64,000 nt of DNA. Origin: Bifidobacterium tibiigranuli. Lineage in GTDB: Bacteria; Actinomycetota; Actinomycetes; Actinomycetales; Bifidobacteriaceae. The notes beneath the pieces are model-generated. The model did not search any database and was not told where the DNA came from. It was given only the letters and a program-made list of their open reading frames with translations. The translations under genes and the position numbers were made by a program. The stretch covers positions 1-64,000 of the forward strand of contig NZ_QLZA01000010.1 in assembly GCF_009371885.1 (NCBI RefSeq). Reading direction: 5' to 3'. This document shows positions 1 through 7,956 of this stretch, one piece after another. Each line of letters starts with the position of its first letter. Position 1 is the stretch's first letter.

Positions 1-87
1 CATACCGGCGACGAGCCAGCCCCGGGCAGCGGCGTCGACTGGAACGAACTGCACGCCAGCACCCCATACCCCAACAACACCAGCTAA
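1..87 (+). CDS. C-terminal fragment of an unidentified protein
   Basis: Frame 1 is open from the first base to a TAA at 85-87, giving 28 residues that end in PYPNNTS. The stretch is rich in Gly, Pro, Asn and Thr and has one Trp. This would suit the tail of a secreted or hydrolytic protein, but no domain can be recognised. The gene begins outside the window. It runs convergently with the NlpC/P60 gene and a hairpin separates the two stops, which supports a genuine gene end here. Confidence 0.45.
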   Translation, partial: HTGDEPAPGSGVDWNELHASTPYPNNTS

Positions 88-130
88 AAACCACAGTCTA
101 AACCAACACGTTTGTTCCTATAACCCGAAA

Positions 131-156
131 CGGCATGTCCCCGCGAGGACATGTCG
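131..156. terminator. Hairpin between convergent genes
   Basis: CATGTCC at 134-140 pairs with GGACATG at 147-153 around a 6-nt loop. It lies between the stop of the partial gene and the stop of the NlpC/P60 gene. There is only a short T-rich tail, so it is a modest terminator candidate for either strand. Confidence 0.45.
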
Positions 157-179
157 TCAAAATTTCAGCTCCGTTACGT

Positions 180-956
180 CTACAGCACGCGACGAATCGA
201 ATAGCTGCCGACGAAGGCAACCGCAACGCTGGTATAGTCTGTACCCGCACTCGGATTCAGCGCATTGACGACCATGCCATTGCCCACATAGATGCCCGCA
301 TGCATGCCATTGGCGATGATATCGCCAGGCATGGCTTGGGCCAGACTGGGAACCGCAGTACCCGCAGTAGCTTGTGCGCCGGAGGAATGGGGCAGCGAAA
401 TACCGATGCTGGCAAACACATACTGCACGAATCCAGAGCAGTCCCAACCCGAAGGCGTCGCGCCTCCCCAGGCATAGGGAGCCTTATGCACGAACTGGCC
501 GGCGAAAGACACTACCGAAGCCGCAGAGGCACCGTTCGGCGGTGCAACAGTGAAGCCTTGGCTACTCGCCGAAGATGTCGACAGCGGCTCGCGCTCCGTA
601 GAGCGACTCGCCGCGGCATCTTGCGCCGCCTGCGCTGCAGCCGCCTCAGCAGCTTTGCGTGCCGCCTCGGCGTCCTTTTCGGCCTGCGACTTGGTCTGCG
701 GCACGTTGAGGCCTTGTGTGGCCCAGTCTCCGTCATTGGTGGTCGAGGTGGATTCCTTAAGCAGGTCGCTCTTCGGGTGTACGGCCGTGAAAGAGCGTGA
801 AGACGCCACAATGGCGGAGGACCCGACGCTCGTCGACGAATCTGACGACGCGGAGTCACCGCTCGCTGCGATGGCGGAAGGGGCAAACGCAGTGAGCATC
901 GTGCTCATCGACACGATGGCTACAGCTGCGGATAGAGACTTGCTTTTTTTTATCAT
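180..956 (-). CDS. Secreted NlpC/P60 family peptidoglycan hydrolase
   Basis: This 258-aa exported cysteine peptidase probably cleaves peptide stems of peptidoglycan. An N-terminal signal peptide (basic MIKKSK, hydrophobic core, AIAAS cleavage region near residue 32) is followed by a low-complexity linker with an Ala/Glu/Lys coiled stretch (about 90-115). The C-terminal NlpC/P60 domain fills about residues 150-258: the catalytic Cys is in GWDCSGFVQYVF, the His is in GDIIANGMHAGIYVG, and the final polar residue is probably the Asn of VVNALN. I start at ATG 956; the in-frame TTG just upstream is less likely. Codons 3-5 contain a run of eight A. The linker carries a motif, SRSxxREPLS, shared with the CHAP-domain neighbour. 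Family assignment is firm; the exact bond cut is unknown. Confidence 0.9.
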   Translation of the reverse strand: MIKKSKSLSAAVAIVSMSTMLTAFAPSAIAASGDSASSDSSTSVGSSAIVASSRSFTAVHPKSDLLKESTSTTNDGDWATQGLNVPQTKSQAEKDAEAARKAAEAAAAQAAQDAAASRSTEREPLSTSSASSQGFTVAPPNGASAASVVSFAGQFVHKAPYAWGGATPSGWDCSGFVQYVFASIGISLPHSSGAQATAGTAVPSLAQAMPGDIIANGMHAGIYVGNGMVVNALNPSAGTDYTSVAVAFVGSYSIRRVL

Positions 957-1196
957 CAATTTCTGAAAATAGCATACCTTCCCTACACATCGACGGGGCG
1001 TCGTGTCCTATTCGTTGCCATTGCCGGAGACACGCGGCAGGATGCTGCAGTCGGGCCGCTTTGATTCGTCATCGCCTCATGCGGCAACCCTATGCATGCA
1101 GACAGAGCCGTCATTGGCTTAGAGCAGTCCAGACGAGGTAGGAAATGGAGCTGGGTCAGCGCGACAGCCGCGCGACGACCAGCAGTGAATCAGTAA

Positions 1197-2168
1197 TCAG
1201 TAGTGAATGATGTCGTGCTGCGCGACCTGCTGCGCGCTGTACGTCTTGGAATAGGTCTTGCCATTCATCACCGAACCGCATTCCGAAGTCTCAACCGAGC
1301 CATCGGAATTGATCTTCTCGATGATTGCGACATGGCCGTATGCGGCATCGGCACCATCCTGGCCTGCTGCGAACACCATGATATCGCCGGTGTGGCGGGC
1401 CTGATGGTCGACCCAATAGCCCAGGGCGCGCGCCGAATTGCCCCACATGTTGCCGTTGCCCATATGCGAGCCGGCGGGCAGCCCCAGCTGATGGCGGCGC
1501 ACGTAGACCCACCAGGTGCACTGGCTGAACTCGTAGGCGTTGCCGGAGTCTCCTGTGGCGTGATTGGGATCGAACCCTGCTGGCAAAGCGTCATGGTCGC
1601 CATCCATCAGCGCAGCGACGGCCGGATTGTTGGCGGTGGAGCGGGACATGCTGTTCACATCCAGGCTGCCGCTCGAATCGCCGAGCTGCCAATTGCCCTC
1701 ATTGCTGCTGGTCTGTGTGGCGGAAGACGTCTGCGCATCAGCGCCACTCAGCGGCTCGCGATCCTGGGAACGGGATGCGGCCTCGTTGGTGGACACACGT
1801 TTGAGCTGCGTGGTCGTCGTTGGCGCATCAGTGGCGGCCAGCGCGCTGTCGGCGGGTTTGGCGAAAGCCATGGCCGTCGCCGCCGTGCCTACGAGGGCAG
1901 CCAGCGAGGTCGAAGCGATGATATGCGAGCGTCGTTCCGCAGCACGGGCCGACTCGCGCATTGCGCGGCGCGTAAGCGGAGCCACTTCGTTGATCCTGGC
2001 GGCGAGCGCCTGATCGATTTCCACGGCCATCGTGCCCGAAGGCGTCTGAACAAGGGCAGCCTTTGCGGTATGCGTGCCATGCTCCAAGGCGAACAGCCGG
2101 CGTGATGCGCCTTCTCGTTGTTCTTTTCCTTGGGAAACCTTGGCCGCCTTATGCGCAGCATGCTTCAT
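1197..2168 (-). CDS. CHAP-domain cell-wall amidase with N-terminal membrane segment
   Basis: This 323-aa protein has a C-terminal CHAP domain (about residues 210-323), a cysteine amidase/endopeptidase fold acting on peptidoglycan. The catalytic Cys is in AYEFSQCTWWVYVRR and the His in AAYGHVAIIEKI. A cytoplasmic N-terminus of about 85 basic residues precedes a single hydrophobic segment (IIASTSLAALVGTAATAMAF), so it is a type II membrane protein or has an unusually long signal peptide. I chose ATG 2168 because AAGGAG lies about 11 nt upstream; a longer reading frame exists but lacks such a site. The linker holds the AASRSxxREPLS motif also found in the NlpC/P60 gene 240 bp downstream on the same strand. 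The two probably act on the same wall structure. Confidence 0.88.
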   Translation of the reverse strand: MKHAAHKAAKVSQGKEQREGASRRLFALEHGTHTAKAALVQTPSGTMAVEIDQALAARINEVAPLTRRAMRESARAAERRSHIIASTSLAALVGTAATAMAFAKPADSALAATDAPTTTTQLKRVSTNEAASRSQDREPLSGADAQTSSATQTSSNEGNWQLGDSSGSLDVNSMSRSTANNPAVAALMDGDHDALPAGFDPNHATGDSGNAYEFSQCTWWVYVRRHQLGLPAGSHMGNGNMWGNSARALGYWVDHQARHTGDIMVFAAGQDGADAAYGHVAIIEKINSDGSVETSECGSVMNGKTYSKTYSAQQVAQHDIIHY

Positions 2169-2464
2169 ACGTGCCCAGCTCCTTATCGGGTTCAGGGTCA
2201 CGCGGCATGCGGCGACCCGGTACAAGCTCAAGAAGCACCTTACATGGTGGGCTGGTCCAACGCTCGGGCATTCGGCCTGCTCCCCCACGGGCATGTCAGG
2301 CGACGCTGCGTAGCGCAAAGGGGCCGAAACAGCGCTCTTACGCCTCTTCAAATGTCTACTGCGTTACAAACCGCCCTCGGCGTGTCTTGAGCTGCAGCCG
2401 GGGCATGGCCGAAGCGTGAACAAGCGTCACTGTCGGTGCGCCCACCTTGCTACTCTTGGCAAGT

Positions 2465-3607
2465 ATGTTCAAAACAGTGACGATACCCGAATCCCTACGA
2501 CCCCACGACGCACGGTTCGGCTCCGGCCCCAGCAAAATACGTCCCGAGCAGATACGCGCGCTTGCGGAAGGAGGTGCCACACTACTGGGCACCTCGCATC
2601 GTCAGGATCCGGTGAAGCATCTGGTCGCCTCGATCCGCGAAGGGCTGTCCGACTTCTTCTCGCTGCCGTCCGGATATGAAATCGTGCTGGGCAACGGCGG
2701 TGCGAGCGCCTTCTGGGATCTCGCCTGCGCCTCTTTGATTGCGCGCAGGGCCGCATTCGGCAGCTATGGATCCTTCAGCGCCAAATTCGCCCAGTCGGCC
2801 TCCTCCGCGCCGTTCCTGGACGACCCGGTGATCTTCGAGGCCGAACCCGGCTCCTACCGCATCCCCGAACGCACCGAACATGTGGACGCCTACTGCTGGG
2901 CGCAGAACGAGACTTCGACAGGCGTGGCGGCACCGGCGCGCCGCGTCGAGGGCAGCCTAGAGCAGAAGGCCCTGGTCCTCGTCGATGCGACCAGCGGCGC
3001 TGGCGCCCTGCCCGTGGACGTCTCCCAATGCGACGCCTACTACTTCTCCCCGCAGAAGGCCTTCGGCTCGGATGGCGGGCTGTGGGTCGCAGCGCTTTCC
3101 CCTGCCGCGATCGACCGCGCCTACAGCCTGGCCGGCGAAGCCGAACGCGACGGCTCGACACGTTGGGTGCCGCCCTTCCTTTCCCTGCGTTCGGCCATCG
3201 AGAACTCGCGCAAGGACCAGACGCTCAACACGCCGGCCATCGCGACGCTCATCATGCTTGCCGAGCAGGTCCGCTGGCTCAACGCCAACGGCGGCCTGGC
3301 ATGGTCCACGGCGCGCTGCGCGCGTTCCGCAAACCTCCTATATCAGTGGGCGCAGGCCAGCGAGTACGCCACGCCGTTCGTAAATGACCCTCAGGCCCGT
3401 TCGCATGCGGTCGTCACGATTGATCTGGATGGCGCCATCGACGCCAAGCAGGTGATCGCCGTGCTGCGCGACAACGGCATTCTCGACACGGCCGGATACC
3501 GCAAGCTAGGGCGCAACCAGCTACGCATCGGCGTGTTCCCCTCCGTCGAGCCCGACGACGTCGAAGCGCTGATCCGCTGCATCGATTACGTGGTCGAACG
3601 CCTCTAG
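2465..3607 (+). CDS. serC: Phosphoserine aminotransferase
   Basis: This PLP enzyme converts 3-phosphohydroxypyruvate and glutamate to phosphoserine and 2-oxoglutarate in serine synthesis. The 380-aa protein matches the actinobacterial SerC type: it opens with FGSGPSKIRPEQ, has LGTSHRQDPVK and the NGGASAFWD phosphate-binding region, and carries the PLP lysine in YYFSPQKAFGSDGG (about residue 195). ATG 2465 is preferred over an upstream in-frame codon because homology-like sequence begins at MFKTVTIPES. No good Shine-Dalgarno is visible, so a leaderless or weakly initiated message is possible. It is monocistronic and followed by a strong hairpin. Confidence 0.93.
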   Translation: MFKTVTIPESLRPHDARFGSGPSKIRPEQIRALAEGGATLLGTSHRQDPVKHLVASIREGLSDFFSLPSGYEIVLGNGGASAFWDLACASLIARRAAFGSYGSFSAKFAQSASSAPFLDDPVIFEAEPGSYRIPERTEHVDAYCWAQNETSTGVAAPARRVEGSLEQKALVLVDATSGAGALPVDVSQCDAYYFSPQKAFGSDGGLWVAALSPAAIDRAYSLAGEAERDGSTRWVPPFLSLRSAIENSRKDQTLNTPAIATLIMLAEQVRWLNANGGLAWSTARCARSANLLYQWAQASEYATPFVNDPQARSHAVVTIDLDGAIDAKQVIAVLRDNGILDTAGYRKLGRNQLRIGVFPSVEPDDVEALIRCIDYVVERL

Positions 3608-3619
3608 GCGCGTCTTTAG

Positions 3620-3649
3620 ACGGGTCTCTAGGCTTGCTTAGAGACCCGT
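3620..3649. terminator. Bidirectional terminator hairpin between serC and manA
   Basis: A perfect 11-bp stem (ACGGGTCTCTA at 3620-3630 with its complement at 3639-3649) closes an 8-nt loop. It is placed just after the serC stop and before the manA stop on the other strand. Further partial repeats of ACCCGTTA follow up to 3705. Confidence 0.75.
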
Positions 3650-3711
3650 TACTCGTTAAGACCGGTTAGACGCGCGACCCGTTACCCGTTAGAGGGACCC
3701 GTTATGTTCCC

Positions 3712-5118
3712 TTACCGTTGCGTCGAGGCCGTGATGAACGAGCCATTGGCCGCGAACGGGGCATGGGGCGAGTCGGGGTCGCAATCGACGGCATCGACGC
3801 TCAGCCAGCCCTCTTGGGCGGGAATGAACACGGACTGCCCGCGCACCAGCACCCGCTCGTCACTCGCGCTGACGCAATGCACCGCGCCTTGCGTGCACAG
3901 CAGCACGCGCGGGCCCTGCTCTCTGGGAACCAGCGGACGCCCGTTGCCGATCTGGCGAACGAGCTTGCCATAACGGCGAATCAGCCGCTCCACCATAGGC
4001 CACTGCTGGTGCTGCGCGTCCACATGCCCATAGGAGAGCATGAATTCCTCGAGCTTGGGCTTGTACACCACCACATCGCGCATCATGAGCGCGACCAGAT
4101 TGGTGGCTGCCGGGTCGATGGGCGCACCTGAACGGCAGTCAAGCGTGCGCAGCAGGCTGGGGATGTCCTTGTGCTTGACGGTCATGCCGGCGCGCAACAC
4201 ATTGTCGGAATTGGTCATGATCTCCGCGCCCGTGCCATGCAGATAGACGTGCGGGGTGCCTGCGGGGATGAACACCGACTCCCCTTCGTCAAGCGTGACC
4301 GGATTCAGCATCAGCAGGCTCAGCACGCTGGCGTCGTTCTCGAACGCCCGTGCGGCGATGAGTGCGTGCTCGAAGGCGAGATGCGCGCGCGGGTGGGTGG
4401 CCTGGCTCGCTGCGGTTTCCAACGCCGGCAGCAGATCGGCACTCTCGCTGGCGGTTATCGCCGCGTGGAAGGCCCGGAACACCTGCCTTCTTGATTCAGG
4501 CCAGACGGAGGCGGCAACCGGCATCATCGCATCCGCCTCCTCGAAGCCCTCCGTGTTGCGCGCCCGCATCGCGAAGCGCGGCGCGAGCGCCTGGGCCATG
4601 CGCGCGGCAAGCGGATGGTCGACCAGCCTGAGGTTGCGCAGCATGAAGGGTATCGATGCGAAGCCGACCGAGGCGCTGAACGGCTCCATGGCGACGACCA
4701 TCTCGCTTTTCGCCACCGGGTCCTTGAAGGAGCGCACCGGCGAATCGAAGGGCACGCCGGCCGCATTCTGCGCGTTGTACCCCGCACGGGCCTCAAAGCC
4801 GACCGGATGTACCTGCAGCGACAGCGGAATCCTGGCGGAGATCACCTTCAGCAGATACGGCAGCACCGGACCGAAACGGTCGGAGTTGCGCTGCCCCACC
4901 ATGCCTTTGGGATCCTCGTGAATCGCATCGGTGACGCTGATTTCGCCGCGCCCGGGAATGCTCAGCGTCGAAGGCCACTGGGGATGCCCGCTGAACCACA
5001 TCTCGGCCACAGGCCCCTCGAACGGCTGCTCGAACTGCGAGGAGAACATGGCTTGCAGCCGGTCATACGATCCCCAGGCATACTGCTTGACGACAGGACG
5101 AATCGGGTACACAGTCAT
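3712..5118 (-). CDS. manA: Mannose-6-phosphate isomerase, class I
   Basis: This zinc enzyme interconverts mannose-6-phosphate and fructose-6-phosphate, feeding mannose into the bifid shunt or supplying mannose precursors. The 468-aa protein has the type I PMI hallmarks: YAWGS near residue 14, the zinc ligands in LQVHP (about 101-105) and KSEM (Glu139), and the C-terminal block GTPHVYLHGTGAEIMTNSDNVLRAG. It is longer than typical (about 390-430 aa), with extra sequence in the helical middle. The AAAGGA sequence ends only about 1 nt before ATG 5118, so GTG 5112 two codons later, with better spacing, could be the actual start. Confidence 0.92.
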   Translation of the reverse strand: MTVYPIRPVVKQYAWGSYDRLQAMFSSQFEQPFEGPVAEMWFSGHPQWPSTLSIPGRGEISVTDAIHEDPKGMVGQRNSDRFGPVLPYLLKVISARIPLSLQVHPVGFEARAGYNAQNAAGVPFDSPVRSFKDPVAKSEMVVAMEPFSASVGFASIPFMLRNLRLVDHPLAARMAQALAPRFAMRARNTEGFEEADAMMPVAASVWPESRRQVFRAFHAAITASESADLLPALETAASQATHPRAHLAFEHALIAARAFENDASVLSLLMLNPVTLDEGESVFIPAGTPHVYLHGTGAEIMTNSDNVLRAGMTVKHKDIPSLLRTLDCRSGAPIDPAATNLVALMMRDVVVYKPKLEEFMLSYGHVDAQHQQWPMVERLIRRYGKLVRQIGNGRPLVPREQGPRVLLCTQGAVHCVSASDERVLVRGQSVFIPAQEGWLSVDAVDCDPDSPHAPFAANGSFITASTQR

Positions 5119-5191
5119 TCCTTTCTTCCTGGCGGACGACGGACTGCATCAAGGTTACCCCGCAGGCCACGGTGCACGCTACAGTGATGAT

Positions 5192-5446
5192 ATGAAATTC
5201 GCGCCGATCATCAACCCCGACGTTCGCAAGCCGGCACCCAGCGCGGTGCGTGTGGATTTGCGCAAGGTGTTCCTCATCGGCACCGGACTGTGGCTGCTGG
5301 CGACCGTCGTCTGCCTGGTGCTCATGGCCTGCGGATTCGCCATGACGCAGCTGCTGATCATCTGCGGCTCCGGCGTTGCCGCTGGCCTGCTGATGCTGCT
5401 CTGGGAGCATTTCGATCGGTGGAATTACCGGCGGCTGGGCGAATAG
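5192..5446 (+). CDS. Small two-helix membrane protein (DUF2530-like)
   Basis: This 84-aa protein has an N-terminal cytoplasmic stretch (KPAPSAVRVDLRKVF), two hydrophobic helices (about residues 28-48 and 51-70) and a charged tail ending RWNYRRLGE. The layout resembles the small actinobacterial DUF2530 family, whose function is unknown. It is divergent from manA and convergent with the SenX3-like kinase. ATG 5192 is the only plausible start; the Shine-Dalgarno is weak. The family guess is from pattern memory only. Confidence 0.7.
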   Translation: MKFAPIINPDVRKPAPSAVRVDLRKVFLIGTGLWLLATVVCLVLMACGFAMTQLLIICGSGVAAGLLMLLWEHFDRWNYRRLGE

Positions 5447-5451
5447 CGCAT

Positions 5452-6771
5452 TCAGCAGGCCAGCGGCAGCATCAAGGTAAACGTGCTGCCCTGCCCGGGC
5501 ACGCTCCACAAGGTGGCGCTGCCGTGATGCGTCAGCGCCACATGCTTGACGATGGCCAGCCCTAGCCCGATGCCCTCGGCACTGCGGGCATTCTGATTGG
5601 CGCCGCGATAGAAGCGTTCGAAGACGCGCGGCTGCTCCGCCTTCGCGATGCCCTTGCCGCGATCGAGCACGCGAATGAGCACCTGCCTGCCGTCCTTGGA
5701 ACGCTGCGCGGATACGCTCACCGCAGAACCTTTGGGCGAGTACGCCATGGCGTTCTCGACAAGCTTGCGCACGGCGGCGCGAATCTGCTCGCGCTCGCCA
5801 TTGACGCTCAGCCCGCTCTCGCAACTCACGACAATCGGCGTGCCGAACTGGCTGCTCTCCTCGGCCAGCGTGTCGGCGACCCAGTCCAATTGTTCCTTGA
5901 CGTCAAGCCGGTTCGATTCGCTTGGTGTGACCGGCTCCTGCGCCTTGATGAGCAGCAGCAGATCGGACACCATATGGCTCAGATACCGGCTCGAAATACG
6001 CACCTGCCGGGCATGGGCGCGTATCCATTCGAGATCCGCATCGTCGCGTTCCAGCGCATCGGCCAGCTGCTCGAGATCGCGCTCAGGTGCCAGCAGCTGC
6101 TCGGATACGTTCACGATAAAGGAATCGCGCAGCTGGGCGAACCGCTTCAGCTCGCTCACATCGTTGAGCAGCACGACCACGAAATGCTCGTTGATGCGGC
6201 CTACGGTGACCTTCAGCCAGTTCGGTCGGCTCACTGCCTGCACATCGTTATTTCGCGCACCCTCAGCAGACGTGTCGCCAGCAGACCCATGGCTCCCGTG
6301 GCCGCTGTACTCAGGCGTGTCGTCCGGAAGGCCGACAAATCGCTCCGGCGTGCTCGTCGTGAGATCGAATTGCCGACGGCCTCCCTTGGCGCGAACCAGT
6401 CGAATCTGCTCAAGCACGCGTTCGTTGATAATCGCGTCGTCATCCACAACCCCCAGCACATAGGCGTCGGGGGTGGCCCGCACGACGCCATCGGACTCAT
6501 CCACCACAATCGAAACGGTATTGAGCATCGAAATCAGCGCGGCCGTCGAATCGTCCAGATCGTCGCCCGCCTCATCATCCGCTTGCCAACTTGCCAGCCA
6601 GCGACGCAACGATCCAAGGCACTCAGGCAGCACCGAGCCTACGGAACCGAACGCACGCTTCACAAGAGGCCGCAGCCAATCGAGCACCGAGTACAGCGCT
6701 ACAACGACGATGGCGGCGGCAAGCAGGCCGAACACCGAGAAAATCAGGACGGAGGACATGGTCAGGGGCAT
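5452..6771 (-). CDS. SenX3-like histidine kinase lacking the phosphoacceptor histidine
   Basis: By position and layout (one N-terminal membrane helix, a PAS-like region, a dimerisation helix and a HATPase domain) this resembles SenX3/PhoR phosphate sensors, which pair with PhoU. The ATP domain looks intact: N box KLVENAMAYSP, G1 DRGKGIAK, F box RVFERFYR, G2 GIGLGLAIVKH. The H box, normally NVSHELRTP, reads NVSEQLLAP; Glu224 (codon GAG at 6100-6102) replaces the phosphorylated His. No response regulator is adjacent. It is divergent from phoU. I take ATG 6771; ATG 6759 or 6780 are alternatives. It may be a pseudokinase, a phosphatase-type regulator, or use another site. Confidence 0.85.
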   Translation of the reverse strand: MPLTMSSVLIFSVFGLLAAAIVVVALYSVLDWLRPLVKRAFGSVGSVLPECLGSLRRWLASWQADDEAGDDLDDSTAALISMLNTVSIVVDESDGVVRATPDAYVLGVVDDDAIINERVLEQIRLVRAKGGRRQFDLTTSTPERFVGLPDDTPEYSGHGSHGSAGDTSAEGARNNDVQAVSRPNWLKVTVGRINEHFVVVLLNDVSELKRFAQLRDSFIVNVSEQLLAPERDLEQLADALERDDADLEWIRAHARQVRISSRYLSHMVSDLLLLIKAQEPVTPSESNRLDVKEQLDWVADTLAEESSQFGTPIVVSCESGLSVNGEREQIRAAVRKLVENAMAYSPKGSAVSVSAQRSKDGRQVLIRVLDRGKGIAKAEQPRVFERFYRGANQNARSAEGIGLGLAIVKHVALTHHGSATLWSVPGQGSTFTLMLPLAC

Positions 6772-7010
6772 GCCCCCCATTCTCCCATATCCCGCCGTGC
6801 GCCGTCCCATACGACATGCGACGCGCCGTGGCGGATGCCATATATATGCGCGGCTCCTGGCAGCGGGCAATATGAATGGCAGGTGAACGCCGCGGTGAAT
6901 TCTGCGACAACAACACCGCACGAAGACATGTCGATGTCGCGCCGAAGGGGTGTTGCCCATACACTGGTACAAGGTAATAGTCGCGAATCCCACAGCAGGA
7001 AGGCTGAATT

Positions 7011-7691
7011 ATGCGCGTTATTTTCAACGAGGAGTTGAAGGCCGTGGCGGATGACCTCGACCATATGGCACAGGATGTGCGCAGGGCGATCAACGCTTCG
7101 GGCGAGGCATTGCTCAATGCCGATCTGGATGCCGCACAGAATGTCATCGACGGCGACATCAAGATCGATGCGCTGGAAGCCAACATCATCAACCAGTGCG
7201 TGAGTCTGCTCGCCAAGCAGAACCCGGTGGCCACCGATCTGCGTGTGGTCGTCTCTTCGATGCGTCTGGCTTCCACATTCGAGCGCATGGGCGATCTGGC
7301 CCGGCACATCGCCGAGGCCGCACGCCGCACCTACCCGCTTTCGCCCGTGCCGGACGAAGCCAAGGATCTGTTCGCGCAGATGCGCGATTTCCTCGACAAG
7401 ACCGCTGACCGCACGGTGAGCATGCTCGCCGACCGCGATGCCGATGTCGCCGAGCAGATCATCCTCGACGACGACATCCTGGATAATCTGCACCACCAGA
7501 CCTTCTCGATGGTGTTGGACGACTCGTGGACAGGCACAAAGCAGCAGCTCATCGACGTGGTGCTGATCGGCCGGTTCATGGAGCGTCTAGGCGACCACGC
7601 CGTTTCGGCCGCGCGTCGCGTGACGTTCATCGTCTCCGGCTTCGACCCCAGCAAGGCCCCCAAGCGCGATGAAGGCACCGACATCGACTGA
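7011..7691 (+). CDS. phoU: Phosphate transport system regulatory protein PhoU
   Basis: PhoU is a cytoplasmic dimer that restrains phosphate uptake through Pst and transmits phosphate sufficiency to the sensor kinase. The 226-aa sequence shows both three-helix repeats with the metal-binding signatures ATDLRVVVSSMRLASTFERMGDLA (repeat 1, near residues 75-98) and a second copy with IGRFMERLGDHAVSAARR (about 185-202). A good ribosome site (AGGAAGG) sits about 8 nt before ATG 7011. It is divergent from the degenerate SenX3-like kinase, so both may share control. No pst transport genes are in the window. Confidence 0.95.
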   Translation: MRVIFNEELKAVADDLDHMAQDVRRAINASGEALLNADLDAAQNVIDGDIKIDALEANIINQCVSLLAKQNPVATDLRVVVSSMRLASTFERMGDLARHIAEAARRTYPLSPVPDEAKDLFAQMRDFLDKTADRTVSMLADRDADVAEQIILDDDILDNLHHQTFSMVLDDSWTGTKQQLIDVVLIGRFMERLGDHAVSAARRVTFIVSGFDPSKAPKRDEGTDID

Positions 7692-7731
7692 GCATCATAG
7701 CTGACCACATAGCGCGGTCACGCCCATCGCA

Positions 7732-7770
7732 CGAGGCGGATTCCCGACTGTCGGGATTCCGCCTCGTTTG
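7732..7770. terminator. phoU terminator hairpin
   Basis: A 16-bp stem with a single mismatch (starting CGAGGCGGATTCCCGA at 7732) and a 3-nt loop is followed by TTTG on the plus strand. It sits about 40 bp after the phoU stop. Confidence 0.75.
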
Positions 7771-7783
7771 CGTATTCGCGTAG

Positions 7784-7853
7784 CGTTACCAAGGGCTACT
7801 GGAGCGAAAGCGGCGCTGAGTCGCGGGGGCTCGGCACTTTCAATCCAGTAATC
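7784..7853. repeat. Imperfect palindromic intergenic repeat, copy 1
   Basis: The stretch beginning GTTACCAAGGGCTACTGG has imperfect inverted ends (CTACTGGAGCGAAAG near 7797 and CTTTCAATCCAGTAA near 7838). It aligns with a second copy at about 33769-33835, sharing CTACTGGAGC, the GCGCTGA/TCGCTGA core and similar flanks. It looks like a dispersed REP-like element. Confidence 0.5.
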
Positions 7854-7865
7854 AATGTGAAAAAC

Positions 7866-7913
7866 GAAAACCGCTGCTGTCCAATCGACTTGCGATGGAC
7901 GGCAGCGGTTTTC
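7866..7913 (-). terminator. gpmA terminator hairpin
   Basis: GAAAACCGCTGCTGTCCA at 7866-7883 pairs with TGGACGGCAGCGGTTTTC at 7896-7913. Read on the minus strand the stem is followed by a T-rich run (GTTTTTC), as expected for an intrinsic terminator of gpmA, whose stop lies 44 bp upstream. Confidence 0.8.
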
Positions 7914-7956
7914 TGCGTTGAAGCGTTGACGCAGCGTCAGATGCCTCTCAGCGGGC

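Noticed and set aside
1203-2105. 300-codon plus-strand frame
   Set aside because: It is antisense to the CHAP-domain gene, Arg/Gly/Ala-rich and has no ribosome site; a shadow of high GC coding sequence.
3650-3705. CRISPR-like or direct repeat array (repeated ACCCGTTA)
   Set aside because: Units are short and irregular with no spacers; they are remnants of the terminator region.
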